A DNA stretch of 64,000 nt, taken from contig NZ_CP025197.1 in NCBI RefSeq assembly GCF_002844395.1, positions 3,038,001 through 3,102,000 of the forward strand. Reading direction: 5' to 3'. The position numbers and the translations under genes are program-made. The stretch comes from Acetivibrio saccincola. Lineage in GTDB: Bacteria > Bacillota > Clostridia > Acetivibrionales > Acetivibrionaceae. This document shows positions 8,747 through 17,081 of this stretch, in pieces. How positions within the stretch are numbered: position 1 is the first letter of the stretch; the number at the start of each line of letters is the position of its first letter. Under the pieces are notes generated by a model that ran no database searches, was not told the DNA's origin, and worked only from the letters and a program-made list of their open reading frames with translations.

Positions 8747-11071
8747 ATGAATAAGATTAGTTACAGGACTGTTTGCTTTGCCTCTCTCCTGCATGGTATC
8801 GGGGAATTCTTCACACGAGATTTGACAATATCTGCAGACAAATCGTTCTATATCTATGAGCTGCTTAACGATGAGAATTGCAGAAAACTAAGCAAGTTTC
8901 TGGATGCTGACCTTCTGAAAGATATATTGTTCCATTATTCTGTGCCCGGATACAACATGCAAAACAGTGTATCAAAGAAGTGTATCAGGATAATCGACAT
9001 AGCTGGCAGGTTATCAAATAAAGATGCCAATGAAGACATCAAATCAAATGCCGAGCATGAATATCTGAACTGCATTTTCTCCAGGCTTGACATAGGGAAC
9101 GGGTTACCCAGGGCTTCAGCGTATAGGCATGTACCCCTGGAGCCGGATGCGATATTTCCTTTCGATCCGAATTCTGGCGATACACGTAAAAGCGATGATG
9201 AAACAATATTACAGCGTGAATTCTGTACATATTGGAATAAAGCACTGGCAGAAGCTAAAACAGTTGAAATGCTTTATCAGATGCTGCTCAGGATACTGGA
9301 GCGGTATACATGGTGTATTCCCCTGGATGGACAGTCAGAAATCGCCGACATCTCACTGTATGATCATCTCCGGCTTACTTCCGCAATCGCGGCATGTCTC
9401 TGCAAAAAACACAGTGAAGATCCGCAGTTCGATGAGAGGCTGATGGAAGATGATTCCCATGACAGTTTTATACTCGCGGAGGGAGATTTCTCAGGGATAC
9501 AGAAATATATTTTCGGCGGGATATCGGAAAAACAGGGCGGCATGGCCAAGAAACTCAGGGCGCGCTCCTTTGTTATTGCTTCACTCGTCAACCTGGCGGC
9601 AAGGGCGCTGATCGACCGTTGTGATGTGCCGGCTTCCTGCATTTTGATGAATTCGGGCGGTAACTTTTTCATTCTGTTGCCTAATACCGAATCGGTCAAA
9701 ACAAAACTGACGGACTTCCAGAATGAAATCGACAAAAAACTGTTTGACACGTTCCAGGGCGGTGTGGCCCTTCATATAGCCTATACCTGCATGTGCGGGA
9801 ATGACTTTGGATCTTTCGGCGATAAGATACGAGAAACAAAGGAGCAACTTGCCATCAGGAAAAGACAGCCATATGCCAGCCTTTTGCATAATGACGGGCG
9901 TTGGACCGAAGCACAGCCTTTCAGCACTGACGCTTATGAAAAGAAACTGGGGATCTGCAAAGGATGCGGAAATGAATTTGCCGAGTTTGAAACAGAGGAT
10001 GGCCCTATAGGTCGGCGCTGCAAACAGGAAACAGAGATTGGCCGCCATTTGGTCAAGACAAAGGTCATCACTCTTATCCGGTCTGATATGGGCCTGTTAT
10101 CGCTTGGCGATTGGTCTGTGCTTCCATATGGGGCTGAAGGTGAGATATATGCACTCAAAAGTGATGATTCGGATTATTTACTGGCTCCGCTGTGGCGCCA
10201 GGCCAATCATGTGCCTGCTAATTCAAAAAGGATTCTTACGTTTGAAGAAATATCAGACAAATCGGAAGGTGTGAACTGGCTGGGATACCTGAAAGCTGAT
10301 GTAGACAGGCTGGGAATGCTTTTTACCGTTGGTTTCAGGAAAGAAACCGGAGAAAATTTCGGAAATATTGCCAGGATCGCATCGCTGAGCCGCATGATGG
10401 AGATTTTCTTCTCTGAATGGCTGGATAGGTTTGTTGAAAGGAAGTTTCCTGAGTGTTACATAGTTTTTTCAGGCGGAGATGACCTTTTTATCATAGGACC
10501 GTGGAACCAGATCATATCACTGGCTATTCAGATTCGCCGGTCTTTCTCCGATTTCACAGGCGGCAATCCCAACACCACGCTTTCCTGCGGCATTTCTTTC
10601 AGCCCGGTCAGATTACCGGTAGCATATGCTGCCCGCAGTGCGGAGCGTGCTCTGGACCGTGCAAAGGAAGAGCATTCATTCCTGCATCCAACGGGACGTG
10701 ACCAGGTATGTATGTTCGATCATGTAATGAAGTGGAAATATGTGCACAAGGTAATGAAGGCGGCAGACAATGTTGTTGGATGGGTGCGTGACGGTAAATT
10801 GACTACTGGGGATGTAAGGCGCATGAGGAAATATGCAGAGATGTTTGAGCAGTATACAGCTTCCGGTGGTCAGGACACGAAAGGACTCAGATATGCAGGT
10901 CACCTGTCTTATGATATAGGACGCAAAATGAGTGAAAATAGAAAAAGATTGGATATACAGGTCAAGAAATTTATGGAATCATTACGTGATATATCGCAGG
11001 AAGGCCTTATCCATCATCTGGGTGTGGTTTGCGATTTTGCTCTGCTAATGAACAGGAAGAAGGGGGAGTGA
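8747..11071 (+). CDS. cas10: Cas10 (Csm1-type) with degenerate HD and intact GGDD
   Basis: 774 residues; the large subunit of a type III-A-like CRISPR effector. The cyclase-type Palm domain is intact, with GGDD at residues 576-579. A Zn-binding Cys cluster (CKGCG, then a further Cys) lies near 405-430, and the EGDFSGIQKYIF segment typical of Csm1 is near 245. The N-terminal HD domain has lost its metal ligands: the usual HD is HG (16-17), HH is HY (63-64), and AD is AG (86-87). By family knowledge, the protein should therefore make cyclic oligoadenylates on target RNA binding but not cut DNA. The start is the ATG at 8747 with AAGG upstream. It is the first gene of the operon. It is likely acquired DNA, with GC content higher than the flanks. 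Confidence 0.93.
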   Translation: MNKISYRTVCFASLLHGIGEFFTRDLTISADKSFYIYELLNDENCRKLSKFLDADLLKDILFHYSVPGYNMQNSVSKKCIRIIDIAGRLSNKDANEDIKSNAEHEYLNCIFSRLDIGNGLPRASAYRHVPLEPDAIFPFDPNSGDTRKSDDETILQREFCTYWNKALAEAKTVEMLYQMLLRILERYTWCIPLDGQSEIADISLYDHLRLTSAIAACLCKKHSEDPQFDERLMEDDSHDSFILAEGDFSGIQKYIFGGISEKQGGMAKKLRARSFVIASLVNLAARALIDRCDVPASCILMNSGGNFFILLPNTESVKTKLTDFQNEIDKKLFDTFQGGVALHIAYTCMCGNDFGSFGDKIRETKEQLAIRKRQPYASLLHNDGRWTEAQPFSTDAYEKKLGICKGCGNEFAEFETEDGPIGRRCKQETEIGRHLVKTKVITLIRSDMGLLSLGDWSVLPYGAEGEIYALKSDDSDYLLAPLWRQANHVPANSKRILTFEEISDKSEGVNWLGYLKADVDRLGMLFTVGFRKETGENFGNIARIASLSRMMEIFFSEWLDRFVERKFPECYIVFSGGDDLFIIGPWNQIISLAIQIRRSFSDFTGGNPNTTLSCGISFSPVRLPVAYAARSAERALDRAKEEHSFLHPTGRDQVCMFDHVMKWKYVHKVMKAADNVVGWVRDGKLTTGDVRRMRKYAEMFEQYTASGGQDTKGLRYAGHLSYDIGRKMSENRKRLDIQVKKFMESLRDISQEGLIHHLGVVCDFALLMNRKKGE

Positions 11072-11075
11072 GCTG

Positions 11076-11621
11076 ATGCGGGACAATTTCAACCATGGCA
11101 AAGTATCATATGGCGGCCAGCATGGAAAGGGCAGTTCCTTTAAGGATCTGTCCGGGCTTAAAAACTTGCTTGGCGATATGAACAAACAGTATGTCGAGAA
11201 CTACTACAATGAGCTTAAGAAAGGATACTTTACGCCCAACGGAGTGCTTAAGAAGGATTTTATCATATTGTATCCTGATATCATTGCCGACAACCTTTCG
11301 AGTGGCCGGATGACCTATACACAGATCAGAAATTTTTATGATTATGTGCTTATTGCTGCAAACACTTACAGATATGCAAAAGATGCGGGAGACGACTCGG
11401 ACGAAACCAAAGAAAAGTTACTTCTCAAAATCAAAAGGCTGGACGGGATGATCACTTATGCATTGGCACGTGACAATCCATCGGTTACAGAAGAATTCCG
11501 GCGGTTTATTTTAGCCAACGTCGAAGTGTGTAACACTATTGAAGATGTGGTGAATGGTTTTCTGCCTCATTTCGAGGCGATAGTGGGTTATTTCAAATAC
11601 AGGAATCCAAAAAGCAAATAA
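11076..11621 (+). CDS. csm2: Csm2 small subunit
   Basis: 181 residues, mainly helical after a glycine-rich, basic N-terminus. It fits Csm2, the small subunit that lines the inner filament of the type III-A complex and contacts the crRNA-target duplex. The diagnostic feature is the TYTQIRNFYDYVL helix near residue 87, followed by an L-K-KIKRLDGMITYALAR region. The start has GGGGGAG just upstream. The ribosome binding site overlaps the stop codon of cas10, so the two are coupled. The presence of csm2 rather than cmr5 or csx11 points to subtype III-A. Confidence 0.85.
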   Translation: MRDNFNHGKVSYGGQHGKGSSFKDLSGLKNLLGDMNKQYVENYYNELKKGYFTPNGVLKKDFIILYPDIIADNLSSGRMTYTQIRNFYDYVLIAANTYRYAKDAGDDSDETKEKLLLKIKRLDGMITYALARDNPSVTEEFRRFILANVEVCNTIEDVVNGFLPHFEAIVGYFKYRNPKSK

Positions 11622-11639
11622 AACAGGGGGGATCAATAA

Positions 11640-12317
11640 ATGCAATTATCGAAAGTTTATAAAATCACCGGAGAGATCGTGTGTATAAGTAATTTGCATA
11701 TTGGCGGCAGCAAAGACAGCATTGGCATCGGCACAATGGACAATCCGGTAATCAAGCACCCTATTACATCCGATCCCTACATTCCGGGTTCATCCCTGAA
11801 GGGGAGGATGCGCTGCAATATGGAAAGACGTCTTGGGAGATATGGAACCTCAAGAGAAGGAAAAGCAGAGCCGTGCAATTGTGGAAAATGCATTGTTTGC
11901 AAGGTTTTCGGGACACTGAGAAATTCCGGGATAGGTCCTACAAGGCTTATTGTAAGGGATTCTCCAATGACGGAAGAATCAAAGGAAAAAGGCAGGAGAT
12001 TTATGGATGAGGAAGGCAAAAGCATTTATGGCGTAAAGCATGAAACCGCGATAGACAGAAAAACAGGCGCAGCACTCGGGGGTTCATTGAGGCCGATCGA
12101 ATTTGTGCCTGCAGATACAGTTTTCAAACTGGAGATGAACTTGCAAATATATGACGAAGATAATGAGAACGAAATGCTCAATTTTGTGAAAAGAGCGCTG
12201 AAAAGCCTGGAAGAAACCTATATTGGCGGGATGGGCAGCCGCGGGTACGGCCAGATCAGATTGCGTAATCTTAAGCTGAATGATGAGCCGTTTGGACTTG
12301 AATCGGTCAGCTTCTGA
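11640..12317 (+). CDS. csm3: Csm3 backbone RAMP, target-RNA nuclease
   Basis: 225 residues, normal for Csm3, the repeated RRM-fold subunit that forms the backbone and cuts target RNA every six bases. The catalytic Asp is present in the GTMDNPVIK motif (Asp34), and the glycine-rich PGSSLKGRMR motif follows. A cysteine cluster near residues 80-90 (CNCGKCIVCKVFG) and the later GGMGSRGYGQ loop are also typical. The start follows a GGGGGG stretch, 18 bases after csm2. RNA cleavage by the complex should therefore still work, unlike the HD DNase of Cas10. Confidence 0.93.
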   Translation: MQLSKVYKITGEIVCISNLHIGGSKDSIGIGTMDNPVIKHPITSDPYIPGSSLKGRMRCNMERRLGRYGTSREGKAEPCNCGKCIVCKVFGTLRNSGIGPTRLIVRDSPMTEESKEKGRRFMDEEGKSIYGVKHETAIDRKTGAALGGSLRPIEFVPADTVFKLEMNLQIYDEDNENEMLNFVKRALKSLEETYIGGMGSRGYGQIRLRNLKLNDEPFGLESVSF

Positions 12318-12333
12318 AGCCTGGAGGGGAACA

Positions 12334-13269
12334 ATGAAACTATATCGTATCGGAATCAAGATGCTGTCCGGCAGCAGAACGCCGATGCATTCTGATACAT
12401 TGTTCGGGAGCATCTGCTGGGCTGTTCTTTACCTGGAGGGAGAGGACAGGCTCAAACTCCTGTTGCAGAATTGCAAAGAGAATAAGCCTGCGTTTATATT
12501 TTCGAACGGCTTTCCACGAGGATTTCTTCCGCGTCCTGCCGGCGGGAATTACACCACAGGATTTTCTGAAACCAGTTCAAAATCAGAAATAATGGATTAC
12601 ATGAAAACAGCAAAGAAAATAAAGAAGATAAGCTATATTCCATTGGATGATATACAGAAGATCATACTCGGGGAGAAGATTCCCCTGTATAGTTGCGAAC
12701 AGCCGGAAGAAGCCAGTATTCACTGGACAACCCACAATACTATTGACAGAAAAACAGGGACATCCCTGGAAGGTGGCCTGTTTCGGGAATTGTACCGTTG
12801 GGATGGGGATCTGGATGTATATGTTATGGCGGAAGAGGAGTGGCAGCCTTTGCTAGTGCGTTGCCTTGAGCTTATAAGCTTTTGGGGATACGGCGGGGGA
12901 GCATCCCGCGGAAGAGGGGCTTTTGAAATAGAGGAGATATGTGAGGCCGGGTTTAAAACACCTGAAGATCCGAATGCTTATATGACTCTTTCCAGATGCA
13001 TTCCAACACCGGAAATGCCTGTGCCCTGCCAATACAGGCTAGATGTGAAATATGGCCGTTTCGGACAGGATCGCGGAAGGGTCGGTTACCCGTTAAAAAA
13101 ACCGGTGCTTATGCTGGAGCCGGGAGCTATATTCTGGGGGAAGCCGCCTGAATGTGGCTGGTGCGGCACGATGGCAGGGGAACTATCTGATGAGTACAGC
13201 GATGCTTTACAGTGTGGATTGTCAATCATCCTGCCCTGCAAAATTGAACCGCCGGAATGGGGTGCATGA
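12334..13269 (+). CDS. csm4: Csm4 RAMP, crRNA 5'-tag binding subunit
   Basis: 311 residues from the ATG at 12334, which has GGAGGGG seven bases upstream; an in-frame ATG 18 codons earlier overlaps csm3 and has no site. The N-terminal motif HSDTLFGSICWA and the FWGYGGGASRGRGAFEI glycine loop identify Csm4, which holds the crRNA 5' handle and binds Cas10. The protein is typical in length. It starts 16 bases after csm3 and is followed directly by cas6, where III-A loci normally have csm5. Confidence 0.88.
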   Translation: MKLYRIGIKMLSGSRTPMHSDTLFGSICWAVLYLEGEDRLKLLLQNCKENKPAFIFSNGFPRGFLPRPAGGNYTTGFSETSSKSEIMDYMKTAKKIKKISYIPLDDIQKIILGEKIPLYSCEQPEEASIHWTTHNTIDRKTGTSLEGGLFRELYRWDGDLDVYVMAEEEWQPLLVRCLELISFWGYGGGASRGRGAFEIEEICEAGFKTPEDPNAYMTLSRCIPTPEMPVPCQYRLDVKYGRFGQDRGRVGYPLKKPVLMLEPGAIFWGKPPECGWCGTMAGELSDEYSDALQCGLSIILPCKIEPPEWGA

Positions 13270-13272
13270 TAA

Positions 13273-14085
13273 TTGCTTGCATTATTTGAAATAGAGCTTG
13301 AGGTATTGAATGACGGAGGAATACCACAAACTCACGGGCATATGGTCCATGGTTTGTTTTTTAACATACTTAAGCAAACAAATCCTGAACTTTGCAAGGT
13401 TCTACACAGCATGAACTGTACTTTGCCATTCACACTGTCAACATTGTATAAGTGCGGAGCTCATCCAGGGATCATGACATCCGCGGTCGAGAAAGGAAAA
13501 CGGGTCTGTTTCCGCACAGGGTTGTTCAATGATGAACTTATCTCAGCCGTATCACTTGCCATGAATAAGGCGATGATTACTAGACCTATATCTATTGCTG
13601 ATATATCGATGAGCATAAAAGCAATAAAGCTGCTTGACACTGAAGATATAGCGGATCTGGAGCAAAGAGCTGCCAAATCGGCAGACAGGTTGCGCACTTT
13701 CAGGATCGATTTTCAGACACTTACATGCTTCCGGTCAGAAGGGAGAAGCCTGCTTTTCCCGGAGCCCCGCCTTGTCATATCAAGCCTGTACCGTTCCTGG
13801 GAAGCTGCCGGTGGATATAATGTTTCAAGTGAGACACTTAGGAAGATCGTGGAAAATGTTTTTCCCGCGAGGTATGATATGCATACGGGAATGCTTGATA
13901 TGGGGAAATACCTCTTAAGCGGGTTTACTGGCTACTGCATATATGAAGCGGATAAATGCCTGGGTCACAAAGAAAAATCAGTATTGCTGAGCCTGTTAGG
14001 TATGGTCCGATATGCAGGACTCGGTTACAAGACTACAATGGGGATGGGGCAGGCGAAATGTACAATAATTGAGGAAAAGGATTAG
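13273..14085 (+). CDS. cas6: Cas6 crRNA-processing endoribonuclease
   Basis: 270 residues with the Cas6 layout: an HGHMVHGLFFNIL segment near residue 20, the LPFTLSTLY motif near 53, and a C-terminal ferredoxin-like domain ending in the glycine-rich loop YAGLGYKTTMGMG. It cuts the repeat transcript to give crRNAs with an 8-base 5' handle, here probably ATTGAAAT. The start is a TTG three bases after the csm4 stop, with GGGG in the csm4 end acting as ribosome binding site. It occupies the csm5 position, but it is a clear Cas6 and lacks Csm5 features. Confidence 0.88.
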   Translation: MLALFEIELEVLNDGGIPQTHGHMVHGLFFNILKQTNPELCKVLHSMNCTLPFTLSTLYKCGAHPGIMTSAVEKGKRVCFRTGLFNDELISAVSLAMNKAMITRPISIADISMSIKAIKLLDTEDIADLEQRAAKSADRLRTFRIDFQTLTCFRSEGRSLLFPEPRLVISSLYRSWEAAGGYNVSSETLRKIVENVFPARYDMHTGMLDMGKYLLSGFTGYCIYEADKCLGHKEKSVLLSLLGMVRYAGLGYKTTMGMGQAKCTIIEEKD

Positions 14086-14196
14086 GGTAACAAGGCAAAA
14101 CAGGATCTATAACAGTAAAGGTATTATAGTATTGATGAAATTAGTTTATTGATGAATGGAATCTGTGATCTTTGATAATTTAATATATGATGTCTA

Positions 14197-14364
14197 GTGC
14201 GGATTATAAGTAAACATGGTAAGTGTGTGGTATCCGCACTCCGCATAGATCGGTGATTTTGCGGGTTTTTTATATTTATTGGGTTGTATTTGTTTTAGGT
14301 TTGTTGGCGATCCGCGAAATCAAACTCTGGAAGCCAGATAAATCAGGTAATATAAATGCTTGCC
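14197..14364 (+). promoter_or_regulatory. CRISPR leader 1
   Basis: This 168-base stretch precedes the first repeat of array 1. It is collinear and of equal length with the stretch before array 2 (16362-16529). Both share GTGCGGATTA-AAG-AAACATG, a later ATCCGCGAAA and the final AGAT-AATC-GG segment. It opens with an inverted repeat, GTGCGGAT...ATCCGCAC. It probably holds the array promoter and, if adaptation still occurs in trans, the integration signals. Confidence 0.7.
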
Positions 14365-14462
14365 GTTGAACTCCCCCACGCACCACGGGAATTGAAATGG
14401 TACAGTAAGTATCTATCCATGTATTTAAGAAGGTTGAACTCCCCCACGCACCACGGGAATTG
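14365..14462 (+). CRISPR. CRISPR array 1, two repeats and one spacer
   Basis: The first repeat is 34 bases (14365-14398). A 34-base spacer (14399-14432) follows, then a 30-base terminal repeat (14433-14462) lacking the final AAAT. The repeat differs from that of array 2 at three positions (ACTCCCCC for ACTTCCCC, and CACC for CAGT). One of these changes weakens the TTCCC/GGGAA hairpin. The array lies directly downstream of cas6 and converges with csm6. Confidence 0.85.
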
Positions 14463-14548
14463 CAGAAAAAAAGAGCCGTTTTGGCTCTCTGATATTGATA
14501 AGCTTTTTATTTCTACTCAAATATTGATCAGCCTGATTATTGAGTGTG

Positions 14549-16189
14549 TCATAGACTTTTCAATATTTCGTCAAGTTTGGCGGGAAGGTCACGATAGAAC
14601 AATTCCGGCATAAAATCCGGTTTTTCCTTAATGTCGATATACTCAATGAATTTGTCCCATACTATATCAAGGAATCTGCAAATATCCGGCTCTTTTACCC
14701 CGGAAACATCTTTCATGAGTGCTTTTTCAAAAACCTCGTATCTTTTTTTCAGCAAGTCTGTATTATTAGAACAACTCTGCAAATCTTTTTTTATTTTTTC
14801 ATAACTACGCTTGATTTGCTTTTCGATTTCTTCAGAGGATACTCCTTTAAACCCATGAGACATAATAGTTCTGTTCCGGAGGCTGCTCAGAACAGTCAAA
14901 ACAGACAGATAATCGCTTAATCGGATTTTTGCCGTGGAATTGTCGATATATGTTATAAGATATAGCCTCAAAACATTATTCAGGATCTTATTATCAATTT
15001 CATTTTTTTCATTGATTACGCTATCTGTGTTTTCAAAGTTATTCTTTATGAAATCTATGATACCTTTGCCTTTATCTGTATATCTTATATTGACTGTGAC
15101 TTGACCGTTTTTATCACTAATAAATTCTTTACAACTATAATCTGATTTTAGCAATACATAATCACAGACAGCTTCAAAAAATCTGAAGACTCTTCCTAAG
15201 AAATCCACATAATGTCCTGCATTATATAAATACTTCGCATTTTCTTTTAGTTCTGCAATGCACAGTAAGTCATTACCCCTAAGTTTCTGCACTTGATCCT
15301 TCAGTTCATTGAAATAGTCTTTATCGGCAATAGAGTATTTTAAGCATAGATCGATACTCTTCAACGCTTTTTTAAAGTCGAACACTTGTCTGCTGTGCGC
15401 GTATATGAAGGTATGCTGTAATACCTGGTAGGATTCGGGTAATGTTCTTTTTTCCGTGTCTTGTGAACTGGTTTCAAACAACTGGCTATTCTGATATAAA
15501 ATTTCTAAAGCGGCGTGATAATCACCTTGTCTGACTAACAATGCAATTTGCTTTTTAACTTCACTCTTAATAAGATTTTTTGTGATAGTCAACTCTTGTA
15601 CTTTAGAGGCATTTTCAGGGCTATATACTGTACGGAACTTGTCTGTAAAAATATCAAGTCCGCAAAGAAGCAGCGCAGTGTTCTGTGCCGGAGTTCCTCC
15701 TGTCAGGGAGGCAAAGACAACATCAACTGATTTGTTTTCTACAGCTATTTTTCTGAGGGCATTACTATAATAACTCATCATTGAATCAATATTTGATGGA
15801 TTTTGATTAATTTTCTTAATTTCTATACTGGATGCAGGAATATTGCAATTAAACACAAGAAGTTTTTCGACTATCTTTCCATAATATATAGTATCTTGTG
15901 GATGTTCTGGTTCTTGATCAGTGACAAAAAGGATAACCTTGCTATCTGAGGAGGAAAACTCCTTAAATTTTAAAATTTTTGAAATAATAGAAAGCTCTAG
16001 TTTGTCGGATGCCTTCTTTATTGATGCGTCGTCCCTAAACTGGTTATATTCTGTTTCCCACAATTCTCTTCCTTTAGTTCTGGCAGCAGGGTGTTCTTTC
16101 ACACCGCGTTTTTGCATACTGTCTGGTATACGACTTAACTTTTCCTGAACATCGCTGTTGCCGATGTTGAATATGAACAAATTTTTCAT
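14549..16189 (-). CDS. csm6: Csm6-type CARF-HEPN ribonuclease
   Basis: 546 residues. The N-terminal CARF domain shows IFNIGNSD (residues 6-13) and the ligand-loop motif LTGGTPAQN (162-170). The middle is helical. The C-terminal HEPN domain has the catalytic R-x4-H motif RTIMSH (Arg440, His445). Csm6 is switched on by cyclic oligoadenylate made by Cas10 and then degrades RNA broadly, giving growth arrest. It is encoded opposite to the cas operon, between the two arrays, with AAAGGG before its ATG. With the HD domain of Cas10 degenerate, this protein is likely the main effector arm. Confidence 0.87.
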   Translation of the reverse strand: MKNLFIFNIGNSDVQEKLSRIPDSMQKRGVKEHPAARTKGRELWETEYNQFRDDASIKKASDKLELSIISKILKFKEFSSSDSKVILFVTDQEPEHPQDTIYYGKIVEKLLVFNCNIPASSIEIKKINQNPSNIDSMMSYYSNALRKIAVENKSVDVVFASLTGGTPAQNTALLLCGLDIFTDKFRTVYSPENASKVQELTITKNLIKSEVKKQIALLVRQGDYHAALEILYQNSQLFETSSQDTEKRTLPESYQVLQHTFIYAHSRQVFDFKKALKSIDLCLKYSIADKDYFNELKDQVQKLRGNDLLCIAELKENAKYLYNAGHYVDFLGRVFRFFEAVCDYVLLKSDYSCKEFISDKNGQVTVNIRYTDKGKGIIDFIKNNFENTDSVINEKNEIDNKILNNVLRLYLITYIDNSTAKIRLSDYLSVLTVLSSLRNRTIMSHGFKGVSSEEIEKQIKRSYEKIKKDLQSCSNNTDLLKKRYEVFEKALMKDVSGVKEPDICRFLDIVWDKFIEYIDIKEKPDFMPELFYRDLPAKLDEILKSL

Positions 16190-16361
16190 ATAAAATCAGC
16201 CCTTTCGATCTATGATCAACTACATTTATTTTATGTTATCTTCAATATTTGTTCAATATTACAAGATATGCTAATATACGATAGAAAAAATCGGTCAGAA
16301 TATGTTATAATACTCATGTTATGGATTAACTAAACTATGAACCTTGATAATCAAATAATGA

Positions 16362-16529
16362 GTGCGGATTACAAGCAAACATGAAAAGTATGGGAGACCC
16401 GCACCAGGCATAAAATCAGTGTTTTTGAAATTTTATATAGAAAATGGACGGAGTGCATAATCGGATTATAGTCGATCCGCGAAAACGTGTTCTGAAAGAT
16501 AGATGAATCGGGCATTACATATGGATGCT
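16362..16529 (+). promoter_or_regulatory. CRISPR leader 2
   Basis: A 168-base leader matching leader 1 along its length. It starts with the inverted repeat GTGCGG...CCGCAC and ends with AGATGAATCGGGCATTAC before the first repeat. Similarity also extends about 30 bases upstream (CTTGATAAT...AGTGCGG). It lies next to the divergent csm6 start, so the 16190-16362 interval should hold the csm6 promoter as well. Confidence 0.7.
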
Positions 16530-16889
16530 GTTGAACTTCCCCACGCAGTACGGGAATTGAAATCTGCTTGGACTACTGGGATGGCAGGAATTGGACAAGT
16601 TGAACTTCCCCACGCAGTACGGGAATTGAAATTGCATACCTCCATTAGCCCGCTGCAATACCCGAGGTTGAACTTCCCCACGCAGTACGGGAATTGAAAT
16701 CTTCTGCCAATGGGGAATTACTATTTCCCTTATGGTTGAACTTCCCCACGCAGTACGGGAATTGAAATCTTCTGCCAATGGGGAATTACTATTTCCCTTA
16801 TGGTTGAACTTCCCCACGCAGTACGGGAATTGAAATCACCTTCCTGCAAAGCAGCTGCAAGCCCTTACCGAGTTGAACTTCCCCACGCA
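16530..16889 (+). CRISPR. CRISPR array 2, five full repeats, truncated sixth
   Basis: Identical 34-base repeats, starting GTTGAACTTCCCCACGCAGT and ending GGGAATTGAAAT, lie at 16530, 16599, 16667, 16735 and 16803. Spacers are 34-35 bases. Spacers 3 (16701-16734) and 4 (16769-16802) are identical. A sixth repeat starts at 16872 but stops after 18 bases at 16889, where unrelated DNA of the IS91-type element begins, so any leader-distal part is lost. The repeat can form a TTCCC/GGGAA hairpin. Confidence 0.95.
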
Positions 16890-17081
16890 TGAACATCGTT
16901 TGAGTTAATGTTGAGTCCATCCGGATAACTGGATAGTATAGGAATTTGCATTTTAGCCTTTGGTCTTAGTAGGTAAAAAATACATGTCAGAGAAATAAAA
17001 TTGTTGATTGGATTGCAAAATTTGTATAAAATAAAGTGGAATATATGTATAAAAGGTGGGTTATAGTTTTTAAGAATAAAA

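Noticed and set aside
13273..14085. Fifth gene of the CRISPR operon as csm5
   Set aside because: The LPFTLS motif and the C-terminal glycine loop are those of Cas6, and the length (270 residues) fits Cas6 better.
16466..16817. Reverse-strand open frames over CRISPR array 2 with repeated FNSRTAWGSST-like peptides
   Set aside because: They are translations of the CRISPR repeats and spacers, with no ribosome binding site. Not genes.
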